DNA from: Leptolyngbya sp. BL0902 | GTDB taxonomy: Bacteria; Cyanobacteriota; Cyanobacteriia; Phormidesmidales; Phormidesmidaceae | Length of the DNA stretch: 64,000 nt | NCBI RefSeq assembly: GCF_016403105.1 | Contig: NZ_CP046155.1 | Coordinates: 3,191,906-3,255,905, forward strand | Direction of reading: 5' to 3' | Shown here: piece after piece, positions 46,816 to 55,758 of the stretch | Layout: each line of letters starts with the position of its first letter | How positions within the stretch are numbered: position 1 is the first letter of the stretch | Notes under the pieces: generated by a model | Seen by the model: only the letters and a program-made list of their open reading frames with translations | The model's database searches: none | Told to the model about the DNA's origin: nothing | Position numbers and translations under genes: made by a program

Positions 46816-47538
46816 TTAGTCCAGGGGGCAGCTATCTTCTACCCGTTCACCAGTGAAATTCACATCAGGGTGAGCCGCGCTAAGCAGATCGCCAACTGCG
46901 TTAAATGCCTCGCCACCGTACACTTGAGGAAGCTGCAACACTTGCAATAGCGTTGGATCAGTAGGAGCATCAACAGTAGTTCTATTGACGGTACGCGGAG
47001 GGACATAACCTACTTTTTCGCTGAACAAATCATCTGGGCTAAACCCGGTTGCATCCCAAGAATCAAGATGTTGCGGCTGACGCCAGTAGCCAGGAGAACA
47101 CCATTCATCACCAACTTCTTCCTCCGGGTTCCAGCAGAAAGTCAGGTTGCTTAAGCCAGCAGGTTTTCCACTAGCATTGATTGGTGATGCTAAGCCAGAA
47201 TCACCTCTTGTTTGCGGGGTGTACTCATAAACATTGGCAGCATTGCCACCTTTAACAATCACAGCCCCAATGCCAAATGTTGAACTGAAAGCAACAAACT
47301 TACCCTCCGTCACTGTAACTTCAATTCCTGACGGGAAGGAAGCATCAAACCCATCATTATAGTTAGCCCTGGCACTAGAAAACTCATATCCTAGTTGCTC
47401 ACAAGTGACGTTACCACCCGTATCGCCTGAAAATTCTGTAGGCGTAACGCCGCTTGATGATACGGCAGCTAGTGCCGCCGTGGGGCTAGCCAGCATTAAG
47501 GCGGCTCCGGCTAATCCTGCAAGTCTTGTTTTTTTCAT
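46816..47538 (-). CDS. secreted protein B1 with CSPGYWRQ motif
   Basis: 240 residues. Signal peptide MKKTRLAGLAGAALMLASPT ending AALAA; an N-terminal domain with GAVIVKGGNAANVYEYTPQT and LSNLTFCWN; then EWCSPGYWRQPQHLDSW and the ending GERVEDSCPLD. Four conserved cysteines (CEQLG, FCW, WCSPG, SCPL) shared with B2 suggest disulfides outside the membrane. The N-terminal domain resembles bacterial extracellular modules of the KGG...GLSHxTFC kind. Function unknown. Confidence 0.75.
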   Translation of the reverse strand: MKKTRLAGLAGAALMLASPTAALAAVSSSGVTPTEFSGDTGGNVTCEQLGYEFSSARANYNDGFDASFPSGIEVTVTEGKFVAFSSTFGIGAVIVKGGNAANVYEYTPQTRGDSGLASPINASGKPAGLSNLTFCWNPEEEVGDEWCSPGYWRQPQHLDSWDATGFSPDDLFSEKVGYVPPRTVNRTTVDAPTDPTLLQVLQLPQVYGGEAFNAVGDLLSAAHPDVNFTGERVEDSCPLD

Positions 47539-48235
47539 AGCTCTAAAGGCTCCAAAAATGAGTTTTTACCGAAACGGATTTATCCAACTTCAAACGCCTC
47601 TGAAACCTTAGCTAGGAGCCAAGGCTAATCAGTGATCTTAAAAACTGAACATCACTAAGGTGATGATCAAAAACGAACGTAAATCTGCCGATGCTTTCCA
47701 TTCAAGACAATGGAGAGATCAGCCATCGTGTATTCAACCTGTGTATTGCAAACCCTGAGATATCTTGAGGAACCGCCCAGGGAAGTAGTGATTTAACCCA
47801 GAAGATTGGACGGCACCTCAACCGTTGCATGACATTTATTCTATAAGTAGTTTCCCTGAAGACACAAGCCCATGAATTACCATTTTTGGGTGAGCCAGCG
47901 TCTCCACCAATCTCGACCCAGCCTAAAAAGCTTGTTGCATAAAGGTTTCAGCTCTTTGGGTAGACACTTAAGAAAGCAAAAAATAGCATAATAATTCGCA
48001 ACAAAATGCAGGGTACTTAAGTAGAAATACGCTTTCATCTCCCTCTGGGCAAAATTTTCAGGCATTAACCGGGTAATTTGATAGCTATTTAGAATGGCCC
48101 CTCAAAAGGCAAGAAAAGTCCAAAAAGTAATCAAGGTATGAAGTGTCTGTGAGCTTGCTGTCCTGCGATCAGCGGGGCAGGCATGACTTGACAAGGATCA
48201 TGGGAAGTGGTGGGATCGGATATTATGGGTGAAAG
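47539..48235. other. gene-free interval upstream of B1
   Basis: About 700 bp with no supported gene. A 62-codon minus-strand frame at 47877-48065 (MPENFAQREMKAYFYLSTLH) has no ribosome-binding site or recognised family and is left out. The B1 promoter should be near 47540-47700; no clear match seen. Confidence 0.55.
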
Positions 48236-48430
48236 TACGTAGGCTTCTCTAGGTTCATGGCCTCAAGGCTTCAGTCAGTAGGATCTGAGGTCATCCTTGC
48301 GAACGGAATAGGCCGCTATCCAGGCTCACGCGCTGATGCGGCCTAGGAAATGGGGAATCTGTACGGGAGGATTTGGGGCGGACGCGGCTTTGAGGAGCGT
48401 CCGATCAATTATGGAATTTGCCCCTTTTTA
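48236..48430 (+). ncRNA. structured RNA candidate with terminator upstream of pilB-like gene
   Basis: Three hairpins in a row: ATGGCCTCA (48257-48265) with TGAGGTCAT (48286-48294); TAGGCCGC (48309-48316) with GCGGCCTA (48338-48345), perfect; and a nested one, GGGGC/GCCCC (48375-48379, 48420-48424) around GGACGC/GCGTCC (48380-48385, 48397-48402), followed by five T. A TATTAT lies at 48221-48226. There is no reading frame of note. It is either a small RNA or a terminating 5' leader (riboswitch-like) of the gene at 48604. It matches no family I know. Confidence 0.55.
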
Positions 48431-48603
48431 TCCTAAAAAGCTCGATATAGATCTTAATATATGAACTGGTAAGCTGGAAGCAGCGTTCTGGATTATGGCT
48501 ACAGAAATGGGCTGAGATGAAGGCTATCTCAAGGTTAAGTCAAATTAATCTTTGATTAACCTTTTGGTTTAAGTAAAATCATTTTTTAAGCGGTTATTAT
48601 CCA

Positions 48604-50277
48604 ATGAGTGATTCCCTGCAAAAGCAGCTTCGGCATCGTGAAATTTCCCTGGAAGATGCGCTCAAGCAATTTCAGGGCACGACCGATGATTGGTCGGTGA
48701 CTTGGGTAGATCGGGCGCTGTGCAAGCAGTTTCTTCGGAAAACGAAAAACACCCCTGGATTGCCGCCCATCGTTCCCCTAATTCTTTGGCAGAATTGCTA
48801 TTATTTGGGGTCGATTTCCCCGCTTAACCAAGAACAACGTCTCAGCCTGGGAGATTGTCTGGGGGCCGACATTAAGGTACTGCCCATTACGGCGGATCAC
48901 TACCGTCAATGGTTCCGCTACTACAATTCCGAGCACCATCGCAACAGTGCTGAAACCCAGCGCGATCCGCTGACCGGGGAAATTCTACCGGAAAATTTGC
49001 AGGAAACCGCCCAACTCCATCTATCCCAGGTGGATGACCAGATTGAGCGGATTAAAACATTGATTTTGAGTGCGTTGCGGAACCGGGCCAGCGATATTCA
49101 CCTAGAGCCGACGGTGGATGGGCTGCGGGTGCGCTACCGCATTGATGGGATGCTGCGCCAGGTGACGACCTTTCCGGCGGATGTGGGGCGGCGCATGGTG
49201 GTGGCCCTGAAGGTGATGTCGGAGATGGACATTGCCGATAGTCGTCGGCCCCAGGATGGCCGCATTGGCGAAAAGTATCAGCTTGGCCAGATGGATTATG
49301 GCCTAGACTTGCGGGTGAACACCCTGCCCTGCGTCAGCAGCGTGAAGGGTAAGGCCAGCGAAAAGGCGGTGCTGCGGTTGCTGAAGCAGGATAATTCCTG
49401 CACGCCGCTTCAGGAGATTGGCTTTACCCCCACCACCTTTCCGGTGTACCAAAGCTGGCTAGAGCAGCCCCAGGGCATGATTATCCTCACCGGGCCAACG
49501 GGGTCGGGCAAAACCAGCACCCTCTACGCCAGCCTGAAGGAAATCGCCACCGATTCGGTGAATGTGGTGACGGTGGAAGACCCGGTGGAATACGTGCTTC
49601 CCGGCATTACCCAAACCCAGGTGAACGAGGCGGCGGGGATGACCTTTGCGGCGGGGTTGCGATCCATCCTGCGCCAGGATCCAGACATTATTATGATCGG
49701 TGAAATCCGCGATAGTGAAACTGCCGAAACCGCCGTCCGGGCTGCTCTCACCGGGCACCTGGTCTTTACTACCCTGCACACCAACGACGCCATCGGGGCC
49801 ATCCCTCGCCTGAAGGACATCGGCCCCGACCCCGGCCTGATTAGCGATGCCCTGCTGGGGGTGGTGGCCCAGCGCTTGGTGCGGCGGGTGTGCCCCCACT
49901 GTGCCGAACCCTATACCCCTACGGCCCAGGAGCTAGCGATTTTGGGCCTCTCGGTCAGCGAAACCAACACCGAGTCCTTCCGCAAAGGGCGGGGCTGCAC
50001 CCAATGTTTTGACACGGGCTACCTAGGCCGCGAAGCCCTGATTGAACTGCTGAATGTGGACGACCGAGTCCGCCAAATTATCTACGAAGGCTCCCTCACC
50101 CAACTCAACCACTACCTCCACAGCATCGACTATCCCTGCTTCCGGGTGGCGGCCATTGCCAAAGTTGCTGCGGGGGCTACCACCATCGAGGAAATTAAGC
50201 GGGTGATTCCCTCCAGCGCGTTGATTCAACGGACGGGCAAATCCCCCCGCGAAGATGTGGGTCTGCGGGCCATTTAG
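48604..50277 (+). CDS. GspE/PilB-type secretion or pilus ATPase
   Basis: 557 residues. The N-terminal 130 residues are a shortened N1-like region. The ATPase part has GPTGSGKTSTLYA (Walker A, about 298), VTVEDPVEY (Asp box), DIIMIGEIRDSETAE (Walker B), TTLHTNDA (His box) and a zinc-binding CPHCAEPY...CTQCFDTGYLGR. PilB1 proteins are about 100 residues longer, so this is a shorter PilB2-like ATPase. Extension ATPase for pili is likely by family. It lies between the secreted-protein cassettes and ordinary genes, with no pilC or pilT beside it. Confidence 0.88.
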   Translation: MSDSLQKQLRHREISLEDALKQFQGTTDDWSVTWVDRALCKQFLRKTKNTPGLPPIVPLILWQNCYYLGSISPLNQEQRLSLGDCLGADIKVLPITADHYRQWFRYYNSEHHRNSAETQRDPLTGEILPENLQETAQLHLSQVDDQIERIKTLILSALRNRASDIHLEPTVDGLRVRYRIDGMLRQVTTFPADVGRRMVVALKVMSEMDIADSRRPQDGRIGEKYQLGQMDYGLDLRVNTLPCVSSVKGKASEKAVLRLLKQDNSCTPLQEIGFTPTTFPVYQSWLEQPQGMIILTGPTGSGKTSTLYASLKEIATDSVNVVTVEDPVEYVLPGITQTQVNEAAGMTFAAGLRSILRQDPDIIMIGEIRDSETAETAVRAALTGHLVFTTLHTNDAIGAIPRLKDIGPDPGLISDALLGVVAQRLVRRVCPHCAEPYTPTAQELAILGLSVSETNTESFRKGRGCTQCFDTGYLGREALIELLNVDDRVRQIIYEGSLTQLNHYLHSIDYPCFRVAAIAKVAAGATTIEEIKRVIPSSALIQRTGKSPREDVGLRAI

Positions 50278-50391
50278 GGGCTTTCCATTGGGGGATTTCT
50301 CTGCGGGAGAGTTCTATTCCTATGGGGGGCTTTCTGTTGAGTATTTCATAATGGATCTCAGCGCCCCCGCGTCTGGAGATCATCCATTACC

Positions 50392-50997
50392 ATGGCGACT
50401 ACATCCGAAGAAGTTTGGCGAATTTTAGGCGAACTGGCAGAGGCCCAAAAGGAGACGGAGCGACGTTTCCAGGAAACCGAGCAACGCTTCCAGAAAACCG
50501 ATGAGCTATTGAAACAACGCTTTCAGGAAACCGAACGCTTGATGCGTCGCCAAAACCAGCAGTTCAACGAACAGTTGGGCAAACTGGGCAACCGCCTAGG
50601 GGAATTTGTGGAATGGCAGGTGCGTCCGGTGGTGGTGCGCTTGTTTCAGGAACGGGGCATTGCCGTCCATGAGTTTTACCCTGGAGCCTCGGCCCAGCGT
50701 GATGGAGAGGGCATCGAAATCGACCTGCTGGTTGTAAATTCCACGGAAGCCATCCTGGTGGAAGTGAAAAGCAAACTTACCCAGACCGATGTGGATGAAC
50801 ATTTGGAACGGCTGAGCAAATTTAAGCGGCTGATGCCCCGCTACGGCGATGTCCATGCCATGGGAGCCGTGGCCGGAATGGTGGTGCCCGACGAGGTGGC
50901 CCGCTACGCCTATCGACAAGGGCTGTTTGTGATGGCGCAATCGGGGGATAGCGTTGTTATCCTCAACGATGCCACCTTTCAACCCCGTCGTTGGTAA
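50392..50997 (+). CDS. DUF3782-type protein with PD-(D/E)XK nuclease fold
   Basis: 201 residues. The N-terminal 85 are coiled coil built from repeats ERRFQETEQRFQKTDELLKQ and similar. The C-terminal part has GEGIEIDLLVVN and ILVEVKSKL, i.e. D-(x)n-ExK, with E-V-K typical of the restriction-endonuclease-like fold. These proteins are common in cyanobacteria and of unknown role, and are often mobile. Active-site residues appear complete. Confidence 0.75.
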   Translation: MATTSEEVWRILGELAEAQKETERRFQETEQRFQKTDELLKQRFQETERLMRRQNQQFNEQLGKLGNRLGEFVEWQVRPVVVRLFQERGIAVHEFYPGASAQRDGEGIEIDLLVVNSTEAILVEVKSKLTQTDVDEHLERLSKFKRLMPRYGDVHAMGAVAGMVVPDEVARYAYRQGLFVMAQSGDSVVILNDATFQPRRW

Positions 50998-51106
50998 TCA
51001 CACCTAGCGGTAGGATAGGGTAGATCAATGCCAACCCTGCTAGGCAGGGCTTTGATGCGTGGTAGCCATGGCTCGGATATTCCGAGTGGATCGCACAGTC
51101 CCCCTA

Positions 51107-51202
51107 GCCCTCACCCCCAACCCCTCTCCCATACAGGAGAGGGGAGCCGGAAATGCTTCAAAGTCCCTCTCCCAAAGTGGAAGAGGGATTTAGGGTGAGG
51201 GC
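51107..51202. repeat. 96-bp palindromic repeat with 10-bp inverted ends (MITE-like)
   Basis: Perfect terminal inverted repeat GCCCTCACCC (51107-51116) / GGGTGAGGGC (51193-51202). Inside, CCCCTCTCC pairs with GGAGAGGGG. No reading frame. A related copy with degenerate right end is at 52543-52632. It lies 30 bp upstream of the sugar-binding lipoprotein gene. Confidence 0.8.
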
Positions 51203-51231
51203 CAACTACATTCAAATTGACCCAACCTCCT

Positions 51232-52521
51232 ATGAAACGACGTTCCTGGTTCCGTTACACCCTGCTTGCCTTCACCGGACTCCTGCTGAGTTGGCTGGTG
51301 GCCTGTGGTGGAGGACAACCGAGCGGGTCGGGAACCGGGGCCGATGGCACCCAGGAAGTCGAGTTCTGGACGATGCAGCTCCAGCCAGACTTTACCGATT
51401 ATTTCAATGAGTTGATCGCCCAGTACGAGAGCGAAAATCCCGGTGTTACCGTGCGCTGGGTGGATGTGCCCTGGGCCGATATGCAGAGCAAAATCCTCAC
51501 CGCCGTTACTGCTGGCACCGCGCCGGATGTGGTGAACCTCAACCCCGACTTTGCCGCCCAACTGGCTAGCCGCAATGCCTGGTTGCCCCTCGATGACAAA
51601 GTGAGCGAGGCAGATCGGGCGGTGTATTTACCCAACATTTGGCAGGCCAATACGCTAAACGGCCAAAGCTTCGGCATTCCCTGGTACCTCACCACCAACG
51701 TTACCCTCTACAACCAAACCCTGCTAGAGCAAGCCGGGGTAGAGCCGCCCACCACCTATGCCGAACTGGCGGACGTGGCCCAGGCGGTGAGGGAGAAAAC
51801 CGGGAAATACGCCTACTTCACCACCTTTGTGCCGGAGGATTCCGCCGATGTGCTGCAATCCTTCGTGCAGATGGGGGTCGAACTGGTGGACGACCAAGGC
51901 AAGGCCGCGTTTAATACCCCCGAAGGCAAGGCTGTGTTCCAATACTGGACGGACTTGTACACCAACGACCTACTCCCCAGGGAAGTGCTGACCCAGGGCC
52001 ACCGTCGCGCCATTGAACTGTTTCAGGCCGGAGAAGTGGCGCTGCTATCTACCGGGGCCGAGTTTTTCCCCACCATCGAAACCAACGCCCCTGATATTGC
52101 TGCCGTCACCAGCAGCGCCCCCCAAATTAGCGGCGACACGGGCAAAAAGAACGTGGCCGTGATGAACCTGGTCATCCCCGCCAGCAGCGATGTACCGGAA
52201 GCGGCGATTAACTTTGCCCTTTACGTGACCAACGACGCTAACCAACTTGCCTTTGCCCAAGCCGCCAACGTGCTGCCCTCCACCACCGCCGCCCTGCAAG
52301 ACGACTACTTCCAAGTCAACGACAATGCCGCCCCAGGGGTAGAGCAGGCCCGCTCCGTCAGTGCCGCCCAGATGGGCCAAGCCGAAGTGCTGATTCCCGC
52401 CATGGACGGCATCAAACAACTCCAAGCCATCCTCTATGACAACCTGCAAGCCGCCATGCTGGGCCAAAAAACCGTAGACCAAGCCATCACCGATGCCGCC
52501 GCCGAGTGGGATGCTCGGTAG
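51232..52521 (+). CDS. ABC transporter sugar-binding lipoprotein
   Basis: 429 residues from ATG 51232 (MKRRSWFRYTLLAFTGLLLS), with a lipobox WLVAC at the signal end. The mature protein is an extracellular solute-binding protein of family 1: EFWTMQLQPDFTDYF, TAVTAGTAPDVVNL and IPWYLTTNVTLYNQTLL. The ligand is probably a sugar but unspecified. No permease or ATPase genes are adjacent. Confidence 0.88.
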   Translation: MKRRSWFRYTLLAFTGLLLSWLVACGGGQPSGSGTGADGTQEVEFWTMQLQPDFTDYFNELIAQYESENPGVTVRWVDVPWADMQSKILTAVTAGTAPDVVNLNPDFAAQLASRNAWLPLDDKVSEADRAVYLPNIWQANTLNGQSFGIPWYLTTNVTLYNQTLLEQAGVEPPTTYAELADVAQAVREKTGKYAYFTTFVPEDSADVLQSFVQMGVELVDDQGKAAFNTPEGKAVFQYWTDLYTNDLLPREVLTQGHRRAIELFQAGEVALLSTGAEFFPTIETNAPDIAAVTSSAPQISGDTGKKNVAVMNLVIPASSDVPEAAINFALYVTNDANQLAFAQAANVLPSTTAALQDDYFQVNDNAAPGVEQARSVSAAQMGQAEVLIPAMDGIKQLQAILYDNLQAAMLGQKTVDQAITDAAAEWDAR

Positions 52522-52542
52522 GCACGCGCCTTCAGCCCATCG

Positions 52543-52632
52543 GCCCTCACCCCCAGCCCCTCTCCCACGGGGAGAGGGGGGCCAGAAGGACGCAAAGTTT
52601 TTTCCACAGGGCGAGGGATTTAGGATAAGGGC
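52543..52632. repeat. 90-bp palindromic repeat, second MITE-like copy
   Basis: Begins GCCCTCACCC, contains CCCCTCTCCC...GGGAGAGGGG and ends GGATAAGGGC, a degenerate version of the inverted terminus. It lies between the convergent SBP gene and folC. Confidence 0.75.
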
Positions 52633-52684
52633 AACTAGGGCAAGCCGGAAGCTAGGCTTGTTTTATCCCGAACTCAGGTTAGCC

Positions 52685-54055
52685 TCATGCTTTTTCGAGT
52701 CTGCTGTAGGACTCTGTGACCTGACTTTCTGTGGCAAAGAAATGGCCAATCAAATACAGCGACCCGCAAAATACTTTGAGCGATGCCGCATCCCTCACCA
52801 TAGCCGTTAGCCCCTGACGCAGATCAGCGTAGGTGCCACAGTGGGACAGATCGGGACAGACCGCTTTAGCTATCGCCGCCAGTTCTGACGGATCCGCTGA
52901 CAGGTGTTCCGGCACAGGCACCAAGTACAGGCTGTCCCCCGGTCGCAGCAGGGCTTCAAACACCTCGCGATGATCCTTGGTAGTCAGCATCCCCATCAGC
53001 CATGCCACGCCCTGAGTTGCCGTTGGGGTCGTCGTTGGAGACAGCCCATCGGACTTGGCCAACTGAGCATCCACATAGCGGCGCAATACCTGGGCCGCAG
53101 CGGGGTTATGGGCACCGTCAATCAGCAGCGGGTGAGCCTGTCCAGCGTCGTCCTGCCAGCGGATCCACTGCAACCGCCCAGGCCATCGAGCCGCCCCCAT
53201 CCCCTGCACAATCGCCGCATCGGAGATGTCCCACCCCTGCCGCCGCAGTTCCAGCAGCGCCGCCACCGCCAGGGCCGAATTGGTGAGTTGGTGCTCCCCC
53301 GGAAAGGGCAGCGGGTAGGTGAGGCTGTCCTGGGTCAGGCTGTCCTGAGCCATTTCGTAGCGGGCCCGATGTTCACCCACGGGCTGGGCTGGATGGGGCC
53401 ACACCACCGGACAATCCAACTCCGCCAGCCGCGCCTTCACCACTGCCTCCGCCTCTGGGGGCAGCGGCCCAACCACCGCAGGCCGTCCGGGCTTGAGGAT
53501 ACCCGCCTTTTCCCGCGCAATGTCTGCCAGGGTGGGGCCAAGGCGCTGCCAATGCTCCCGGCTGAGGGAGGTAATCACGCTCACCAGGGGCGTTTCGACT
53601 ACGTTGGTGGCATCCAGCCGCCCGCCTAGGCCCACCTCAATCACCGCCACATCCACCTCAGACTCGGCAAAATACAGCCACGCCGCCGCCGTAAACACCT
53701 CAAACTGGGTGGGCGAAGGTTGATCGGGGTCAATGGCAGCAATCACCCGATCCAGCACTCGGCGCAGATCCTCGGCGGCAATGGGCTGATCGTTAATGCA
53801 AATACGCTCTCGCCAGCTCACCAAATGGGGCGAGGTATAGCGTCCCACTCGGTAGCCCGCCGCCCCCAGTACCGAAGACAAATAGGCGCAGACCGAACCC
53901 TTGCCGTTGCTGCCCGCCACATGGATCATCGGCACCCGCCGCTGGGGATAGCCCAAGGTCCCCAGCAATACCTCGATACGTTCTAAGCCCAGATCCACCC
54001 CAAAGCGACCAAAGCCATCGAGGAGTGCCGTAATTTGAGAATCGGCGGTTGTCAC
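52685..54055 (-). CDS. folC: bifunctional folylpolyglutamate/dihydrofolate synthase
   Basis: Adds glutamate to folates. It has 456 residues with a GTG start at 54055 (read MTTADSQITALLDGFGRFG). The P-loop is HVAGSNGKGSVCAYL; other motifs are RYTSPHLVSWRERI, EVGLGGRLDATNVV, and LIDGAHNPAAAQVLRRY. A short QDSLTQDSLT direct repeat in the middle is a peculiarity. Convergent with the SBP gene. Confidence 0.94.
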   Translation of the reverse strand: MTTADSQITALLDGFGRFGVDLGLERIEVLLGTLGYPQRRVPMIHVAGSNGKGSVCAYLSSVLGAAGYRVGRYTSPHLVSWRERICINDQPIAAEDLRRVLDRVIAAIDPDQPSPTQFEVFTAAAWLYFAESEVDVAVIEVGLGGRLDATNVVETPLVSVITSLSREHWQRLGPTLADIAREKAGILKPGRPAVVGPLPPEAEAVVKARLAELDCPVVWPHPAQPVGEHRARYEMAQDSLTQDSLTYPLPFPGEHQLTNSALAVAALLELRRQGWDISDAAIVQGMGAARWPGRLQWIRWQDDAGQAHPLLIDGAHNPAAAQVLRRYVDAQLAKSDGLSPTTTPTATQGVAWLMGMLTTKDHREVFEALLRPGDSLYLVPVPEHLSADPSELAAIAKAVCPDLSHCGTYADLRQGLTAMVRDAASLKVFCGSLYLIGHFFATESQVTESYSRLEKA

Positions 54056-54134
54056 GGGCTAGACCTATCCTGTTTAATGCTCAACGGTTTGATCCTACAT
54101 GGGGCTAATCACCGTTGGAAGCTGAACTGAAGAT

Positions 54135-54165
54135 AAAAAAGACGCAACTCTGGGCTGCGTCTTTT
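54135..54165. terminator. bidirectional terminator downstream of glnB
   Basis: AAAAGACGCA and TGCGTCTTTT form a 10-bp stem with a nine-base loop, with A-run on the left and T-run on the right, suitable for glnB (minus strand). Confidence 0.9.
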
Positions 54166-54252
54166 AGTCCACCATGAAAGCCTCAGATCAGATAGCAGAT
54201 AAAAGCCATTGTGGTTGAGGAAACCCTAGGCCCTGGTTCTTCTGACAATGAC

Positions 54253-54663
<411 letters not shown>

Positions 54664-54673
54664 TCAGAATACT

Positions 54674-54687
54674 GTATCAAAGGATAC
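54674..54687 (-). promoter_or_regulatory. NtcA binding site of glnB
   Basis: Minus-strand GTATCCTTTGATAC is a perfect GTA-N8-TAC box. It is followed after 22-23 bases by TAAACA, the expected spacing for an NtcA class II promoter with the start about 60 bp before the ATG. glnB is a known NtcA target in cyanobacteria. Confidence 0.85.
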
Positions 54688-54725
54688 TTTTTCAGGAAGT
54701 TGGGTTGGGGAACCGATGATTTTCG

Positions 54726-55418
54726 CTAGCGGGAGGTATTCAACAGCGGTCTCATAATCAAGAATCCAGCCCCGAAAGCGCTTACCACAATCAGCAAAAT
54801 CGTCGCGGCTAGCCACAGACCGCTCACGTCTGCGTTTCGGCCCTGGCTTTGACCAGGACGAGAAGGCTCTAGGCGTTCCTCGGTGTAGAGCATACGGGGC
54901 GGAGGAACGGGCTGTGGACGCTTGGCCTTGGGCTTCATCGCCTTGTTTGGCCCCCGTGCTGCCGGAGCTTTGGCTCCCAGCATTTGCGTAACCTGACTGG
55001 TCAGTTGCGAGACACCTCCTAGGGCAAAGCCTGGGCTGCTGCCTTGGGGATCGGGGCGTTCTACCCCTGACGGCGACTCAAAGGCAGGGGTGGGGGGTGG
55101 CTCAATGGCAATGGGTTGGAGGGGATAGGTTTTCCCCGATGCAGTATCCCCCGTAACCACCGGGCGACCATCCACCACCTGTTTGAGTTGGGCCGCTGAT
55201 TCAGCGAACTTCATCATTTCCTGGCGCAGAAATAGATTTTGCTGGCCAAGCTGCTGATTCTGCTGAGTTAGGGAGTCCACGAGGGCCTGGGTAGCCTTAA
55301 GTTCCGTGGCCAACTCGCGATAGACCGAGATGGGCACCGAGGGAGCCTGTCGTGAGCCATGACTCCAATCCGCCGCTGCGGCTGGAACCATGGATTCTGA
55401 AGAGTAGGAGGCGTTCAT
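54726..55418 (-). CDS. conserved cyanobacterial coiled-coil membrane protein
   Basis: 230 residues. A helical N-terminal segment (VPISVYRELATELKATQALV, DSLTQQNQQLGQQNLFLRQE) forms a coiled coil at about 30-80, then a long Pro/Ala-rich disordered stretch, and one C-terminal membrane helix (LWLAATILLIVVSAFGAGFL). I recall similar cyanobacterial hypothetical proteins. No function known. It is upstream of and co-oriented with glnB but separated by the NtcA box. The interval 55419-55758 holds nothing clear. Confidence 0.7.
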   Translation of the reverse strand: MNASYSSESMVPAAAADWSHGSRQAPSVPISVYRELATELKATQALVDSLTQQNQQLGQQNLFLRQEMMKFAESAAQLKQVVDGRPVVTGDTASGKTYPLQPIAIEPPPTPAFESPSGVERPDPQGSSPGFALGGVSQLTSQVTQMLGAKAPAARGPNKAMKPKAKRPQPVPPPRMLYTEERLEPSRPGQSQGRNADVSGLWLAATILLIVVSAFGAGFLIMRPLLNTSR

Positions 55419-55758
55419 AACGGTATCGGCAGCAAGTAACGACAGAGGGTGAAGGGATTAAAATTGGTCTGCCCAAGGGTAAAACAGATCGGAAAAACTG
55501 AACCAGTTTTTGTTAGGAATTTCGTGAAGAAAATTATAGGACGCCCTCTCTTCCACAACCTTAGATCGACCGCTTGACCCTAGGCTGACGATCCGGTTCC
55601 CAGAGGCACCCACACCTCCACCGACTATCCTAGGGCAGGGGTGAGTGATAGCTATGGCCATAGTGTAGCCCTTTTCCTTCGTCCACAGAAAAGAGCCAAT
55701 CGTGATGATGACAGTCAAGGACTTCGCGCAACGAGGCCGGGAGTCTTTCCCCAAGGCC

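Larger units (their letters stand above)
45984..46856. repeat. duplicated segment, copy 1
   Basis: Partner of 43762-44640, starting just downstream of A1 and running through C to the 3' end of B1. Confidence 0.9.

Noticed and set aside
47877-48065. 62-codon minus-strand frame with aromatic-rich product
   Set aside because: No ribosome-binding site, no recognised family and no neighbouring partner; looks like chance.
51232-52521. Full sugar ABC transporter operon
   Set aside because: The flanking genes are a nuclease-fold protein and folC; no permease or ATPase.
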